A stretch of 64,000 nt of DNA from Paramecium octaurelia. Its lineage: Eukaryota; Ciliophora; Oligohymenophorea; Peniculida; Parameciidae. The stretch's first letter is position 1; the number at the start of each line of letters is the position of its first letter. A program made the position numbers and the translations under genes. The notes under the pieces are model-generated. The model worked only from the letters and a program-made list of their open reading frames with translations. It was not told the origin of the DNA and searched no databases. Below are positions 12,101 to 24,984 of this stretch, in pieces. Location: contig CAJJDP010000119.1 of assembly GCA_905182995.1 (NCBI GenBank), positions 297,384-361,383 on the forward strand, given 5' to 3'.

Positions 12101-15100
12101 GCCCTTGTCTTACATGTTAAACTGATGCAAATACATGTTAAAGTTGTATTGATGGGTATTACCTAAATGTCAATGCTTGTAACATTTGTTAAAAACCATG
12201 CAATAAATGCGTTGACTCCTAAACTAAATGCACTTCATGCATTACTGGTTACTACTTGAATGTAAATACCTGCACTCAATGTACATCTCCTTGTGCTGCC
12301 TGTACTGATTCAGCTTGCACTGGATGTATTAAAGGTTACTTTTGGGATGGCACAAAATGTACTCAATGTTCTACTGCTTGCACAGCTTGTAAGACATCAG
12401 CTACGACTTGTTAAAGTTGTGCTCCAGGCTATTTCTTGAATGGAACCGGAGATGGTTGTAATCCATGCTAAACACCCTGTAAAGAATGTGTCACAAGTGC
12501 TACCTAATGTACTTCCTGTTTCAGTGGTTTGTATAAGAGTGGCAGTGGAGCTACTGCTACTTGTACCTATTGTCCATCCCCATGCACCATATGTGACGAT
12601 TAAAACACATGCACAACTTGCGCTGTTGGATACTCTCTCAAAACTAGTGATCATCAATGTTACCAGTGCTAAACTCCTTGTCTCACATGTTTGACTTCTG
12701 CCACCGAATGCGACAAGTGCGTTGATGGCTATTACAAAGATGGTGTTAATTGCACAATCTGTGCCAATCCTTGTGCCACATGTTCTGGTGCTGGAACTAA
12801 TAGTTGTTCCACTTGCGATGATGGATTCTACCTTAATGGAAGTACATGTACCACATGTGTTCTTCCATGTTTAACTTGTACAAGCTCTACTCTTTGTAAT
12901 TCTTGTGGAGATGGGTACTTTTTAGATGGCAGTCAAGCATGTACTGTTTGCTCCAACAACTGTGTCACCTGTGTTGATAGTGCAGGTAAATGCAAAAGTT
13001 GCATCGATGGATACTATTTAGATGGTAATAACACTTGCCAATAATGTAATAACCCTTGCAAAACATGCTAAACCACTGCAGATACTTGTCAGACTTGTCC
13101 CAGTGCTTACTTCAAAGATGGAACAACCTGCACAGCTTGTTCATATCCTTGTTACAATTGTAACAACCCAGCAAACAGTTGTTCATCCTGTGTCGATGGA
13201 TACTACATTTCAACCACTAATTGTGTCTAATGTCCAGATCCTTGTGCAAAGTGTAGTGATCAAAATACTTGCACAGCTTGTTTGGCAGGATATTATTATG
13301 ACGGCTCCTAATGCTAATAATGTTTATATCCCTGCACCATCTGCACAAGTTAATCTAACTGCACAGCATGTGATTCAGGCCAGTATGTTAACAATAATAC
13401 ATGCGCAAAATGCAATTCTAATTGTTTAACATGCGCAGTAACTGATGTTACATGTGTCACTTGTCTCACCAACATGTATCTAAAGGCTGATAAAACATGT
13501 GATAAGTGTACCTTACCATGTGCTACTTGTGAGACCTCTGCCACCAACTGTAAATCTTGCATTACTGGTTACTACTTGAATGGTGCTACATGTCAATTAT
13601 GTTTCTCTTCTATTATAAATTGTGCTACCTGTGATGATGCCTCCACTTGCAAGACTTGCACTCCAGGGTTTTATTTGAGTGGAAATCTATGTCTCCCATG
13701 TTCAACTTCTGTTGATGCCTGCAGAACTTGCCAAATGACACAAAGCACTTATTCCTGCACTGCCTGCACAGTTGGTCTGTTTTTGGATGTGAATACCTGT
13801 AGTAAATGCCAAGATACCAATTGTTTAACATGTTCAACTACTTCCTCAGCTTGTACTAAGTGTCTAACAGGGTACTTCCTAGATAATGGCGCATGTACTC
13901 AATGTAAGAGTAATTGTACCTCCTGCACAAGTTCCAGTACCTGCTCATCTTGTCTCGTTGGCTATCAATTAAGCAATGATTCATGCAATAAATGTAACGA
14001 CACCAAGTGCACATCATGCGTTAACTCTGTTGCTGAGTGCTCCTTATGCATAATTGGATATTATCTAACTGCATCTGGTTGCAGTGCATGTCCATCAGGT
14101 TGTGCAGCATGTACCAATTCAACTACTTGCTCCTCCTGTCTTACTGGCTATTATCTATCCAACAATCAATGCAAACAATGCTCTTCAGATATTACTGGCT
14201 GCTTATCATGTTTGAGCAACACCAAATGCACAGCTTGCGATCTTACGTACTATTTGAAAAACCAATCTTGCACATCCTGTGTGGCTGGCTGCAATGTCTG
14301 CACAAATGATACTCAATGCATCGTTTGCACAACCAAATGGTATTTTGATTCAAATAAAACATGTACCAAATGTCCTAATGAATGTGCTACCTGCTCAAGT
14401 GGCTCAGTCTGTCTTACTTGCATTGCTGATTATAAACTCTAAAATTCCAGTTGTATCAAATGCACAGGCTATTCTGCTCAATGTTCAGAATGTGCCAATG
14501 ATCTATGCTCCAACTGTGTTTCAGGCTATACTTTATTAGCCAATAATACATGTGCCTTATGTCCTTAAAATTGTGCCACTGGATGCACTAAAAGCACTCA
14601 ACAAGGCTCTTCCTTTTAGACTATCTGCGGAGTGTGCTAAGACACTTACTATTTGAATGAAAACTTACAATGCAATTCTTGCAACACAGGAAGCAACTTC
14701 GCTTTAAGATGCACCTACGACACAAAAACCAAAGTAATTACACCAACCTAATGCATAAACAATTACTTCTTAGTCAACAATTAATGTTATCAAGCTTAAA
14801 CATCCAATACATGTTCAAAACTCTTCCAACCTAATGATGGCACTTAAATTAACTCATAATTCTGTTCAGATTGCTGGCCATCCTATTTACAAAGTAATTA
14901 AATATGCTACAAATGTGCTAACTGTGCTGACAATAGTTGCTCATTAGATTAAAATAATAAGCCTGTTTGTAGTTCATGTGCTAATTATTATTACAGTGAT
15001 TCCTCCGCAACTTGTTAATTGTGTATAGCAAATTGTATTAATTGCACCGGCACAGGAATCGACAATTGTTCTCAATGTGACACTGGATATTACAAGAGTT

Positions 15101-17642
15101 CAAGTTCATGTGTTGCTTGTACTACAGACAGCAGCAGCAAGAGCACTTGCTTGAGTTGCTCTAACGAAACCACTTGCTCCACATGCATCAATGGTTATTA
15201 CGAAAGCAATGGATCCTGTTTGGCCTGTCAATTTGGGTGCAGCTAATGTGTTTCTCCAGGAAATGTTTGCTCTGGTTGCATTAGTGGGTACTTCTTATAA
15301 AACGGAGGTTGTGTTAAAGACTAAGGAAATTGTTTAGAAAACTAATAGAATCAAAATAATGGTTGTTATGTGTGTGCTTACGGTTTCTATCCTATCAATG
15401 GATGGTTATCACAATAAGGTTAATCTTAAATTGTTGACAATTCTTGCGTACAATGTGTCTATCCTTAAGCAGCAGTAAATATTATTTATTATTATTTTAA
15501 TAGTTTGTCTGCCGATCTAATCCATCTGACAATTAGGTTTAAGGTGCCAGTTTTGGATCTGTGACTTCAGGCAAAAATTCTAATTATTTCAAATCAGCTG
15601 CTCCCTTAAGCTCAACTAGATAAACAACTCCACAATGTAAATCTGGATCATTTTGGACTGGATAAAGTTGTATGCCTTGTCCCACAGTTAATAACGGTAT
15701 TTGTTAAACATGCAATAACTTTACATCCTGCACTTTAATCTAATGTAATCCATAATATTACTTAATCACTATCAAAAATGTCTAATAATGTGTACCAATA
15801 CCTACAGGATGCACTGACATGCAGTATTCTGATAAATTGGTGTCTTTGGCATGCTCCAAATGTAGCTCAGGATATACTTTAATTGGCAACATATGTATTT
15901 CTATTAATGGCTGTTTGACTATTGATTAGAATAGTGGAGCATGTACTTAATGTACAAATGGATATTACTTTAACTGGGATTTCATATTGTAAACCTCTAA
16001 GAGCACTTTGACAACTAACACTAATTACTATCAATATTTCAATCCATTTTGCAGTAAATGCAATACTGGTTGTGCCATTTGTCCATCATTATACACTTGT
16101 ACTCAATGTTTGCCAGGATACTTTTGGTATTAATCAACACTTACCACAAATTCATATTCCTTTAAGACTTATTCTAATGCTTAAACTAATGCTTCTGGTC
16201 AATGTGTTGCTTGTCCTAAGAATTGTTAGACTTGTTCAAGTGCATCTGTTTGTACTACCTGCAATACTAATTTCACTGTAGATCCTAACTCGACAAATGG
16301 CGATTGCATATGCTCCTCCCCTTACACCTATAACTAATCTGATTAATCATGTTCAGCTTCCACAGCTAATTCTACTTGTTCTTTTGGAGGATGTGCTCAG
16401 TGTAATTCTGATAATACCTAATGCCAAGTATGCAGTCCTTAATACGCCTTAACAAGTTAAACAACATGCACTTAATGTCTCAATTGTAACTAATGTACCA
16501 CATAACCTGGAACTTCCAATCCCACTTGTTCGGAATGTGCAGATGGATATTATAAAGTCTAAGCATATGATGGAGCTCCTATCACATGTTAGTTGTGTTC
16601 ATCGTCCTTGAATAATGCTTTAAGATGTCAGGGTGTGTTAGAAAATTAAACACAATTAACCATCATCTAATGTGCTGATAATTACTTTTTATTTGGAAAC
16701 GCTTGCTATTAAACTAGTAACTCCAATTGCTTCACTATTGCTAATTCTAACAGTCAAACTTGCCAGTAATGTCTTCCTGGATATACCTTATATGGAAATA
16801 ATTGTGATTAATGTAACACCAAGATTGTAAATTGCTCGACTTGTGTTTAGAATTCAGATTAAAGTGGGTTAATTTGTTAATAATGCATAAATGGTTATGT
16901 AATGAACACTTATAATAATTCTTGCCAATAATGCCCCAGTGGATGCTAGAGTTGCACAATCATCAGTTCTACTGCACCATACACAATGTAATGCAATACT
17001 TGTGCTAATGGTAATTACATAGACATCAATGGAAATTGTTAGGGATGTCCTTATGATTGCAAGACTTGCGACTCAAAATATGTAACAATATTTATCTAAT
17101 TATTTAGACTTGTAGCACCTGTAACGATGGATACTATTTAGTTCAATCTTCCATCACCTTCAATTCCAAGTCCTATGTGTTTAAACCTTGCTACCCTTGT
17201 TAAAACAATTGTGCAACTTGTACTGGACCAAGTGGCAACATCTGTTTAACCTGTTCAGCTGGCTTTGTTCTTCAAAATGGAGGCTGCGTCGATTTAACTT
17301 AGAAAATTCAAAACGACTCCAACACTTACAGTTTAGCTAATTGTTACACTTCTGATTCAACTGGTTGTACTGTTTGCTAGGCAGGATTTTTCTTAGATTA
17401 ATAAAGAGTTTGCCAAGAATGTGTTTCACCTTACAATAATGTAATTAGTTGATTGTTATTCATCCTAGTTTGTTTGCGGCATAAAAGCAGTGTCTCCAAC
17501 CAACCCATCAAATCCAGGTGACACAAACAATTCAAATTCTTCCAATACGGATGCTCCAATCCCAATTGGAAACACACCTATTTAACCTACAAGCAAATAT
17601 GGATTGATGTTTGGCATACTAATTTTGATAGTCACGAATTGA
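3149..17642 (+). CDS. giant secreted cysteine-rich repeat protein (furin-like/growth-factor-receptor type), GPI-like tail
   Basis: Encodes 4770 residues after removing seven introns: 3282-3304, 3429-3451, 3556-3578, 3790-3818, 15475-15503, 17082-17107 and 17441-17468 (23-29 nt). The exon between 3819 and 15474 is one reading frame of over 11.6 kb. The start MNLRKSLFLCVLLTIVV is a signal peptide. The body is a long array of units of roughly 31-34 residues with six cysteines (pattern near C-x2-C-x6-C-x2-C-x10-C-x2-C) and a recurring DGYY/SGYY motif, typical of furin-like and insulin/growth-factor-receptor cysteine-rich repeats. From about 15,250 on, units become longer and less regular. The end is a Ser/Asn-rich spacer plus a short hydrophobic tail (MFGILILIV) directly before TGA, as in GPI-anchored ciliate surface proteins. 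Most likely an extracellular surface protein; function unknown. The downstream gene is a paralogue. Confidence 0.92.
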
Positions 17643-19112
17643 GATCTATAGTGTATCAATTAAAGTTATAAAATATCATTTTAAAATTCAGTTTCAGTAT
17701 TTTGCTCGTTTTCTTCATAAGAAATTCAAATAATTATTAAAAATGAAATCCCTAATATTTGTACTTCGATCAGAAATTAATAACTTTTCAGAAAGCTCGA
17801 TATTAATCTTTGAAATATGAGCAATCGCGTTAGTTTTTCAAAAAGAATTTAGCAATCACTAATAAACTATTAACTAATTCAAATTTATATTTAAAAGAAA
17901 GAGAACATTTAATGTAATCATACCTATGCATAATTAAAAAGAATATAATTCATATCTTTGTATGATTTTGTTAAATGAATTGAAATTATGTGAGTTCTAT
18001 TATCACAACTTCAAAATAGATTAAAAAATCTGAGTTAACAGTAAATAATAAGTATAATCATAATTTAAGAAGTGGATCAATCGAATTAATATTTCAAAAT
18101 TTGAGGTTGATTTCATATTTTATTAGTTTTCATAAATATATCTTATTGACTTCTGTAAATTATGTCTTAATTTATTTTCTCATTTCATATAAGTGAGATT
18201 TTAAAAGTGAAAATTTATAACTGGTATATTGCAAATAGAAAATATCATTTATTTTCTATTCACTACTCTAGTTATCTATTCTTCCTTCATTACAAGATAA
18301 GATTTTATAGATTCAATAAATATTTTACTTAAATAAAGAGTTACTTTAGATTTTGGGGACTAAAGAAATCAGTATAATTTGTCTATATCATTTATCAAAG
18401 CCAACAAAAAGTCAAGTTGTCAAAGACAATTTAATAAATATTAGGTATCATTGGGAATCGAGTGTATTTATAATATATGTTACACTAAAACACTAGGCCT
18501 TTGAAAGAGGAGCATTAATTATACTACAAATTATTCAATACTAAAGAAAAATCAGATTTATTTTAAATTCTTCATTGATACAAAAATATTGATTTCCTTT
18601 TCTCTGTTTTATCCAGTATATTTGTTCTATGGTAATGTTTCCAATTCTAAAGAACAAATTCTAATAACAGCACTGTGTTTGAACTCCAAGAAAAAATCAA
18701 GTGATTAATAAAATTTATACTTTGATTCATTTTGAGATTTCCATTCTATGTAAATACAGAAAATGCTTCAAAGGGGTTCTAAATGGAGGAACATTTTGAG
18801 AATAATTAGTTATCTTTGAGAGGAGGCAGTTAATCAAAATTCTGATGGTGAGATAAATGAAGGTAAGATTTTAGAAGTATTCAACCAACAAAAATATTCT
18901 TAAGTATTTGCTATTCACATAAAACTCATGGGATCGAATTTAAGGTCCTGATGGGATGCAGGCGTGAAGAAGAGAGGCATTTTGGCTGAAAAGTGGGAAA
19001 TGTGGATTTGTAGTATGAAATAATTTAGATTTACAAGAAGAGGGGGATGGAATTATTGTAGTTTTAAGGGAATAGATAAAATATATCTTGATTAATAAAT
19101 TTTTTAATAATT
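17643..19112. other. 1.5-kb intergenic region between the two cysteine-rich paralogues
   Basis: AT-rich DNA with no supported gene on either strand; TGA is frequent in all frames. Near its right end, about 18930-19060, lies a G/purine-rich stretch (including AGAAGAGGGGGATGG) resembling the one upstream of the giant gene, so the last 200 bp may contain the promoter of the next gene. That is inference. Confidence 0.5.
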
Positions 19113-21312
19113 ATGAATAAAGTACTCATCGCCTCAATTCTGCTGATAGGTGTTTTGGGACAATAATCACCACCTCTGGATTGCACCTATTTAAGCTGTT
19201 TAGCTACAGGTGCTATGAAAGTTGGTTAATCAACACGTCAACCATACTAATGCATGAATGGTATTATTCTATATTAAATAAAAGGTTACTATTGGGCTGG
19301 GCAATCATGCTAACCTTGTCAACCAATAGAGGGAGGATTTTATCAGTGTACAGATTATTACTAAACTGGGTCTTTAACTTGTAGTCCAGGATGGACATAG
19401 CTAAATGGGTAGAGAATTTTAATATAAATTTAGAATATGTGTGAATATGCCAAATGGATGTTTGAGCTACTCATTAAACACAGAAGCCAACGCCTATGTG
19501 TGTGGTAAATGTGACTCAGGTTTCAGTTTGATTGCTGGAGTATGCGTTCAGAATTAAGCCTGTTCAGTCTATAGTAGTACTCGATATGTATGTACTCAAT
19601 GTTCTTCTGGATATTATTTAAATTGGGATTATATTCCCTCAGTATCAAGCTCATCTGACTAATACTACAATTACTTCGATGCTTTTTGCAACCCATGTGG
19701 CATAGCAGGATGTTCGAATTGTCCTTCAGCGTATTATATTAATATCATTATATAGAAACACTTGCACACAATGTATCGGTGGGTATTTTTGGTCATTCAG
19801 TGGATTGACAACAGGATCAACAACAGATGGATCTGGAACTTGTTAGAAATGCTTAGATTATTGTATCAGTTGCACAAATAGCTCAAATTGTACTACATGT
19901 GCAGATGGCTACTACATTAGTACAAGTAATGGAATAACAGTAAAAATTAGTAATATATATAATTATAGACTTGTGCCTCATGTTAACCAAGTCTCACTTG
20001 TATAAAATGTTAAAATTCAACAACATGTTTAGCATGTATAGCTGGATATGCTTTAGTAAATGCAACCTGTTAAAAATTATCTGAGGGCTGCACTCAAATG
20101 GATAATAATTTGAATTGCACATCATGCATAAGCACATATGTGTTGAACTCCTAAACTCCAAAGACTTGCACTCCATGTGGTACAGGATGCGCTTCATGCA
20201 CAATAAATAGTACAACTGTTTCATGCACAAAATGCTAAGAGTTCTACTATGCTATCAAGGATTAAAGCAACATCGTCACTTGCTCAGCTTGTACTTCATA
20301 TCCTTAATCAACTGGATGGTTGAGATGTGGAGGTCCATAAGATACCCCATCATATACAACAGTTTAAGTCACTTAATGTGTCGATGGATACTTCTTAGTC
20401 AATATTACTACAAACGGTGTTACTACTCCAACATGCATAGCAGCTGTACAAATATAAGCATGCTTGACCTTGACTAACACATCAACTAATACAAACAATG
20501 TTTGTGCCACATGTGTTAAGAATTACGGTGCTTATGAAGGAGGAACTTGTTTATCTTGTCCTCCATAGGCTGGAGCTAAAACACAACTCTCTGCACAATG
20601 TAATAAATGTGGTGGATCATCTTCAACACCAATTACATGTACTGGATGCTCATCAAAATATTTCTTATAAGCAGCAAGTTCAGCAAGTTCAGCCACCTGT
20701 GCAACATGTTCTGCAAGTGGTGGTTGTTTGGAATGCTCATCAAATACTACCTGTACCAAGTGTAATACTGGATATTACTTATCAGGAGCAGCCTGTTAAC
20801 CATGTTAAACCAATTGTGCATCATGCGACAATTCAACAGTAAGAATAAGTTTAATTCTTAGACTTGCAAAGCTTGCATGGATGGATACTTCCAATATTCT
20901 GGTACTAAGACTGCCTAAGCTACTTGTGTTGCTTGCTAATTCGGTTGTGCCACTTGTGCATCACCTGGATAGGTTTGTTTAACTTGTATTGATGGATACG
21001 TCTTCCAATAAGGAGGTTGTGTGCCTCTTAATTAAGCCAATTGTGCTGTTAAATTGAATTCAACACTTTCCACTGATAAACCATATTCATCTTCTGGATG
21101 CTCTATTTGCAAATATGGATTCCACATGATCTAGAATCGTTGCTTCTAATCAGTCTAACCTTATGCTGGAGTATTTATGCTTGTTAATATTATTATAGTA
21201 TGCTTATGGATAAACAACTAATGTAAGCACTGACTTGAACTACAAAAATGACACTATCGTTTATGCTCAATTATTGGTGGCTAGTTTTATCATGTTAGTT
21301 TTCACATTATGA
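19113..21312 (+). CDS. secreted cysteine-rich repeat protein, short paralogue of the giant gene
   Basis: Encodes 689 residues with introns at 19409-19433, 19731-19755, 19940-19968, 20839-20861 and 21171-21198. Begins with a signal peptide (MNKVLIASILLIGVLG) and ends in a hydrophobic stretch (AQLLVASFIMLVFTL) next to TGA, consistent with a GPI-anchor signal. It has the same CxxC repeats with GYY motifs. It aligns best with the C-terminal part of the giant gene: both contain NWDY/NWDF followed by a Ser/Thr-rich insert, YYNYF/YYQYF, F-C-x2-C, a CxxCP block and C-x-QC-x2-GYFW, and both carry tail cysteines before a similar C-terminus. Likely a cell-surface protein. Tandem location and shared architecture point to duplication followed by repeat gain or loss. 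Confidence 0.9.
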
Positions 21313-21375
21313 TCAATTATAATAATGATAATCATAAATATTTAAATATTTATAATTCCACACACATTTCAAATA

Positions 21376-22028
21376 TCACACTTCCTTACGAGGACCCCAT
21401 TTCAACTTTTATAACCTTTGTTTCATTGAGAAATTTTGTCTCTTCATTTCAAATTTGATGAAAGATTTCTTTATTGGCTTGTCCCTCTTGTACCTGTACA
21501 TCATGTCTTCTTGGTTATCAGGCATAGGTTCTCCTCTTTCCTTCATGTTCCTCACCCATGAATGCATGTTCCTTATCTGACTATATTGACTCAACACGAA
21601 ATTCACTTATTGCACTTCCACTTAGGCAACCATAGCTATTTCTTTTTTTTACTTGTCATTAGTATACACATACATCTCCACTCAAATCATCTGGGTTCAA
21701 CAATTCCTCGTCAAACATGGCATTTAAGACTTGCTTCTAAAGTGTCAGTTGCTATTCAGTCTCCTCATTTCCTGAAGAGATTTAATACTTGAATCCCTTT
21801 TTTAATTTGTGCAACCCATCGAGTGCTCTTTGTCTAAAATCGATAAGCGTAAATTGTGGCTACGTGCAATTGTGAATATACTTTGCTAGCGAGAAATTCC
21901 AACTCTTTTTTGAATTCTTATTTCTAATTGTCTTGTTGTTTCTTTTGTAATTTGTCGGCAAATCTATTAAATTCATAGAGAGGTTAAAATTGTAATTGGA
22001 GCACCTTCTAAGCAAATAATTTAATCAT
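21376..22028 (-). CDS. unknown small basic protein, possibly mitochondrial
   Basis: Encodes 200 residues with introns at 21788-21815 and 21652-21673. I do not recognise the family. The N-terminus (MIKLFAQKVLQLQFQPLYEF) lacks acidic residues early on and could be a mitochondrial presequence. The middle is Gln/Lys-rich, the C-terminal third strongly basic (RYKRDKPIKK, MKRQNF). It lies 29 bp downstream of the flavoenzyme gene on the same strand. Its stop lies 63 bp from the stop of the cysteine-rich gene, which runs convergently. A mitochondrial ribosomal or import protein is possible but unproven. Confidence 0.75.
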
Positions 22029-22057
22029 TATTATATTTTTTATATTATTGATTTATA

Positions 22058-23555
22058 TCAATGATGACTGTCCTTCTTGCCTGGTAACAATTTGGATAAG
22101 AATCCATGATCATCCTTCTCACCTTCAGGCAATTTGAAACTCTTCTTAATTTTGTAATAGGGAGGTCCCCAATTCTTTTCCAAATAGATGTCTATAAAGG
22201 CCTTCTTGAAATTCTTGCACCAATTATAATATCTTGAATAACAAGGAACAATTACCTCAAAGCAGCCAAGAATCCACCATTTGAGAAGTAGAGGTTGTGC
22301 CAAGCATTTTCATTATTGTATTTGTGACATAAGAATGTGAGTGTGTTTTAACCTAAGATGATGGGAACTTTGCTGTATCCATCATATTCAGCATTAAGTG
22401 ATTTTCCAGCTATGTTTCTTTCGATGTTATTTCTAACAACGTGAAGTTAGTGGAATCCAGCCCAGAAACAATTTGTAGTTGGAAGATCATTGACATCACC
22501 AAGTCCGAAAATGTTCTTGTATTTGTTATGCTACAATGTTTTGATGTTGACATCCAATAATCCTTTTGATGTTGTCAATCCAGCCTTGACAAGAGGTTCA
22601 TGAGCCTTTGTTGGAGCAACTGCATAGAGATGATTGAAGTTTCTGGTCTGTCTGTTTCCAGTCTTGACATCTTCGAAAGTGGCAGTATTGTATTGTTTGT
22701 TGACTTCAACCAATTTCAGTCCGTATTCAACGTTGATGTTTCTGCGTTTTAATTCCTCTTTGAAGAAGGAATCTCCAGCATCATTGTATTGAACAAATCG
22801 TTCATTTGGTTGGATGATAGTGAATTTTTTGATTGGAGATTAACGTCCATTAGCTGTTTGCCATTCCCAGATTCTTTGACTCAAGAAAAAGTTGTAGGAT
22901 TCAACCTCACCACTGAATGGGAATTGAGGAATACAGAAATATGCTTCACCATGATTGAAATTGTAATGCCATCTTGTGTATTTATGATTGGAGGACCTCC
23001 AACTTGGGTGATCAAGGTTTGTGAACACTGGAGAATCGAAGTCTTACCAAGCTTCTTCAAATCCCTTGATTGCATCGTAATTGACTTGCTGACCTATTGG
23101 AATTATTTAGGATTATACCCATTGCAACAACCAATTAATTATAGCCAATTCTACGACCATTACGCAAAACTATGGCATTCTCTTCAGGCAATATTGTTGA
23201 ACACCCAACTTGATCTGAGTGGGCAGTGTACATGTTGAGTGACAATTTAGCATTGAGCAAGAAATCAGTCTTGGCTGTCTTCTATTATTCATAGATCTAT
23301 CTAATTGGAGTAATTTGATTGATATTCTAATCCAAAACAACCATAATCTTATATTTTCCATGAGAAACCTATGCCGAATTAACATTACAAATCTACCTTA
23401 TCAAGTTGTCTACTCAACACTCCTCCTAAATTGCAACCGATCACCACTACATCATAATGGTCTAAATCCTTCTTGGTTGGCTTACGCTTGTTGAACACTC
23501 CTGCGAAGAAACGAGGAGTCAGCGAATGCCTCAATTGCATTCCAGATATGAGCAT
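22058..23555 (-). CDS. FAD-dependent oxidoreductase, sulfide:quinone oxidoreductase-like, probably mitochondrial
   Basis: Encodes 473 residues with introns at 23369-23396, 23094-23118 and 22233-22255. The N-terminus (MLISGMQLRHSLTPRFFAGVF) looks like a mitochondrial targeting peptide and is followed by an FAD-binding beta-alpha-beta unit (YDVVVIG...GG). Further on come a GYNQLVVAMG element typical of this flavoprotein fold and NIFGLGDVNDLPTT, which matches the C-terminal FAD-contact motif of sulfide:quinone oxidoreductases and type II NADH dehydrogenases. Family members pass electrons from sulfide or NADH to quinone. Odd point: the usual GxGxxG reads GCNLGG. The frame stays open upstream to an ATG at 23795, but that extension is AT-rich with non-coding composition, so I prefer the start at 23555. 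Confidence 0.82.
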
Positions 23556-24000
23556 ATTTAAATTAATCAAAAATATCTATGTTATCAATTCTAACTTATA
23601 TATGTTTTCATGACTAAAAAAATCAATATACTCAATATGATCAATCCTAAGATAAATTGTCTTTAATGAAATTTTTTTATCCTTAATAATTTTATGTACA
23701 TAAATCAAAATCATAAGTATATAATTCATTAAAGAAATAAAATTAAACAGCATAATACTATGACTTATTCCACTTTCCAGTTCCCATTTTTTCATAATTA
23801 AAATGTAGCAAGAATTTTATACCTCTATAAATAGATGTAATATTAGTCTATTTTAATATTCTAATCACTCACTATATGATTTGCCATTAACTAAAATTGT
23901 TAAACCTGTGCAAAATAAGTTTACTCACAAAATACTAATATAATTTAAGATTCAAAAATTACTCACTCTTACTAGACTTAGTTGTATAAATAAAGAAAGT
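23556..24000. other. AT-rich intergenic region
   Basis: Separates the flavoenzyme start from the relic gene. The only open stretch, 23577-23795 minus, is in frame with the flavoenzyme and is treated there as a doubtful 5' extension. Nothing else seen. Confidence 0.45.
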
Positions 24001-24984
24001 ATGAATTTTATTACCTCTGATAAATTTATTAGTTATTGTGTTATAATTTGGATGGATATTCTGCAATAACAATAGTTAGTCGTTTAATTAAACCCTAAAA
24101 ATCAGTTAATTGTTCGAGGGAATTTAATTTAATAAGATATACTTTGATAAATATCAATAATAGTAGCTGTAATAATAGTTTCATTTGGCTAATGCTGAAT
24201 CTCAAGTTACTAATCTTATCCAATCCGTAAATGAAATTAGGGTGTAAAGAGTAATGGCAATTATTTATTTGAATATCTTAAAACTCTGACTTTAGTTAAT
24301 AAATTAAATTAATATATTATTATTATTTTCTTATAATATCTCATTTTCTAATTTTTGAATCCAGCTAAATTTTTTTTGATCCATTAAATACTGTAATTAA
24401 CTGAGCATACATATACTATTAATTCCAATCAATTGGCATCAGGATAATTGGTAATTTTTCATAGACCATTTATTAAACTATAGATTATGTTGTATGAAAA
24501 ATTGTCTTAAATGAAGATGATATTCATAACTCAGAATCACTGTTTTAAGATCCTTGTTGCTAGGGCCTTCTTAAATTTTATTAAACTTTATTATGACATC
24601 TAACTGCCAAATGATTCATCTACAAATATCTAAAATTCAGTATTAGAATAGCCTTTCCAAATAACAGTCTAAGGTTCTTCCTAGATCTCAAGGCTAGTTA
24701 TTCTTATTTATTCAGATCCTTTGATTTTATCATTTTAATTCATCTTTCTTTGGAGATTGACAGGTAGAAAATTTTGGAAAATTATTTTATTAAAATTATT
24801 CACACTATGCAACTAAAACCAGATTAAAACTGCATTACTTTAATATTTATAGAAATATTTTCTTTATAATTAACCAACAATCTTTACTCTCAGGTGCTAT
24901 TATTTTATGTTTATAAAACTGAACTAATTAAAAAATACGGTATTAATATTATTCTTCTTAAACATCTATAATGAATTATTTTGA
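24001..24984 (+). pseudogene. frame-broken relic resembling a gamma-tubulin complex protein
   Basis: Plus-strand stretches read as protein but in more than one frame. The first part (around 24130-24240, residues such as FHLANAESQVTNLIQSVNEI) ends where a different frame starts (24241-24984, 247 codons without TGA). The second includes SNGNYLFEYLKTL, an Asn-Pro helix region, RAFLNFIKLYYD and DPLILSFQFIFLWRLT. The order (short loop with a G-N-x-L-x2-L element, helical middle, then a PL-x-L-x9-FLWR element) recalls gamma-tubulin complex proteins GCP2-GCP6. No intron with normal ends repairs the frame break and no clear start exists, so I call it a decayed copy. Family assignment is weak. Confidence 0.35.

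Noticed and set aside
3336-17642. Dozens of short standard-code open frames across the cysteine-rich genes, on both strands
   Set aside because: They are fragments or shadows made by reading TAA/TAG as stops. With TAA/TAG as Gln the plus-strand frame is continuous and repeats the CxxC pattern.
23577-23795. 72-codon minus-strand frame upstream of and in frame with the flavoenzyme
   Set aside because: Very AT-rich with Ile/Lys/Leu composition typical of non-coding DNA; the downstream ATG gives a good mitochondrial presequence. Kept only as an alternative 5' extension.
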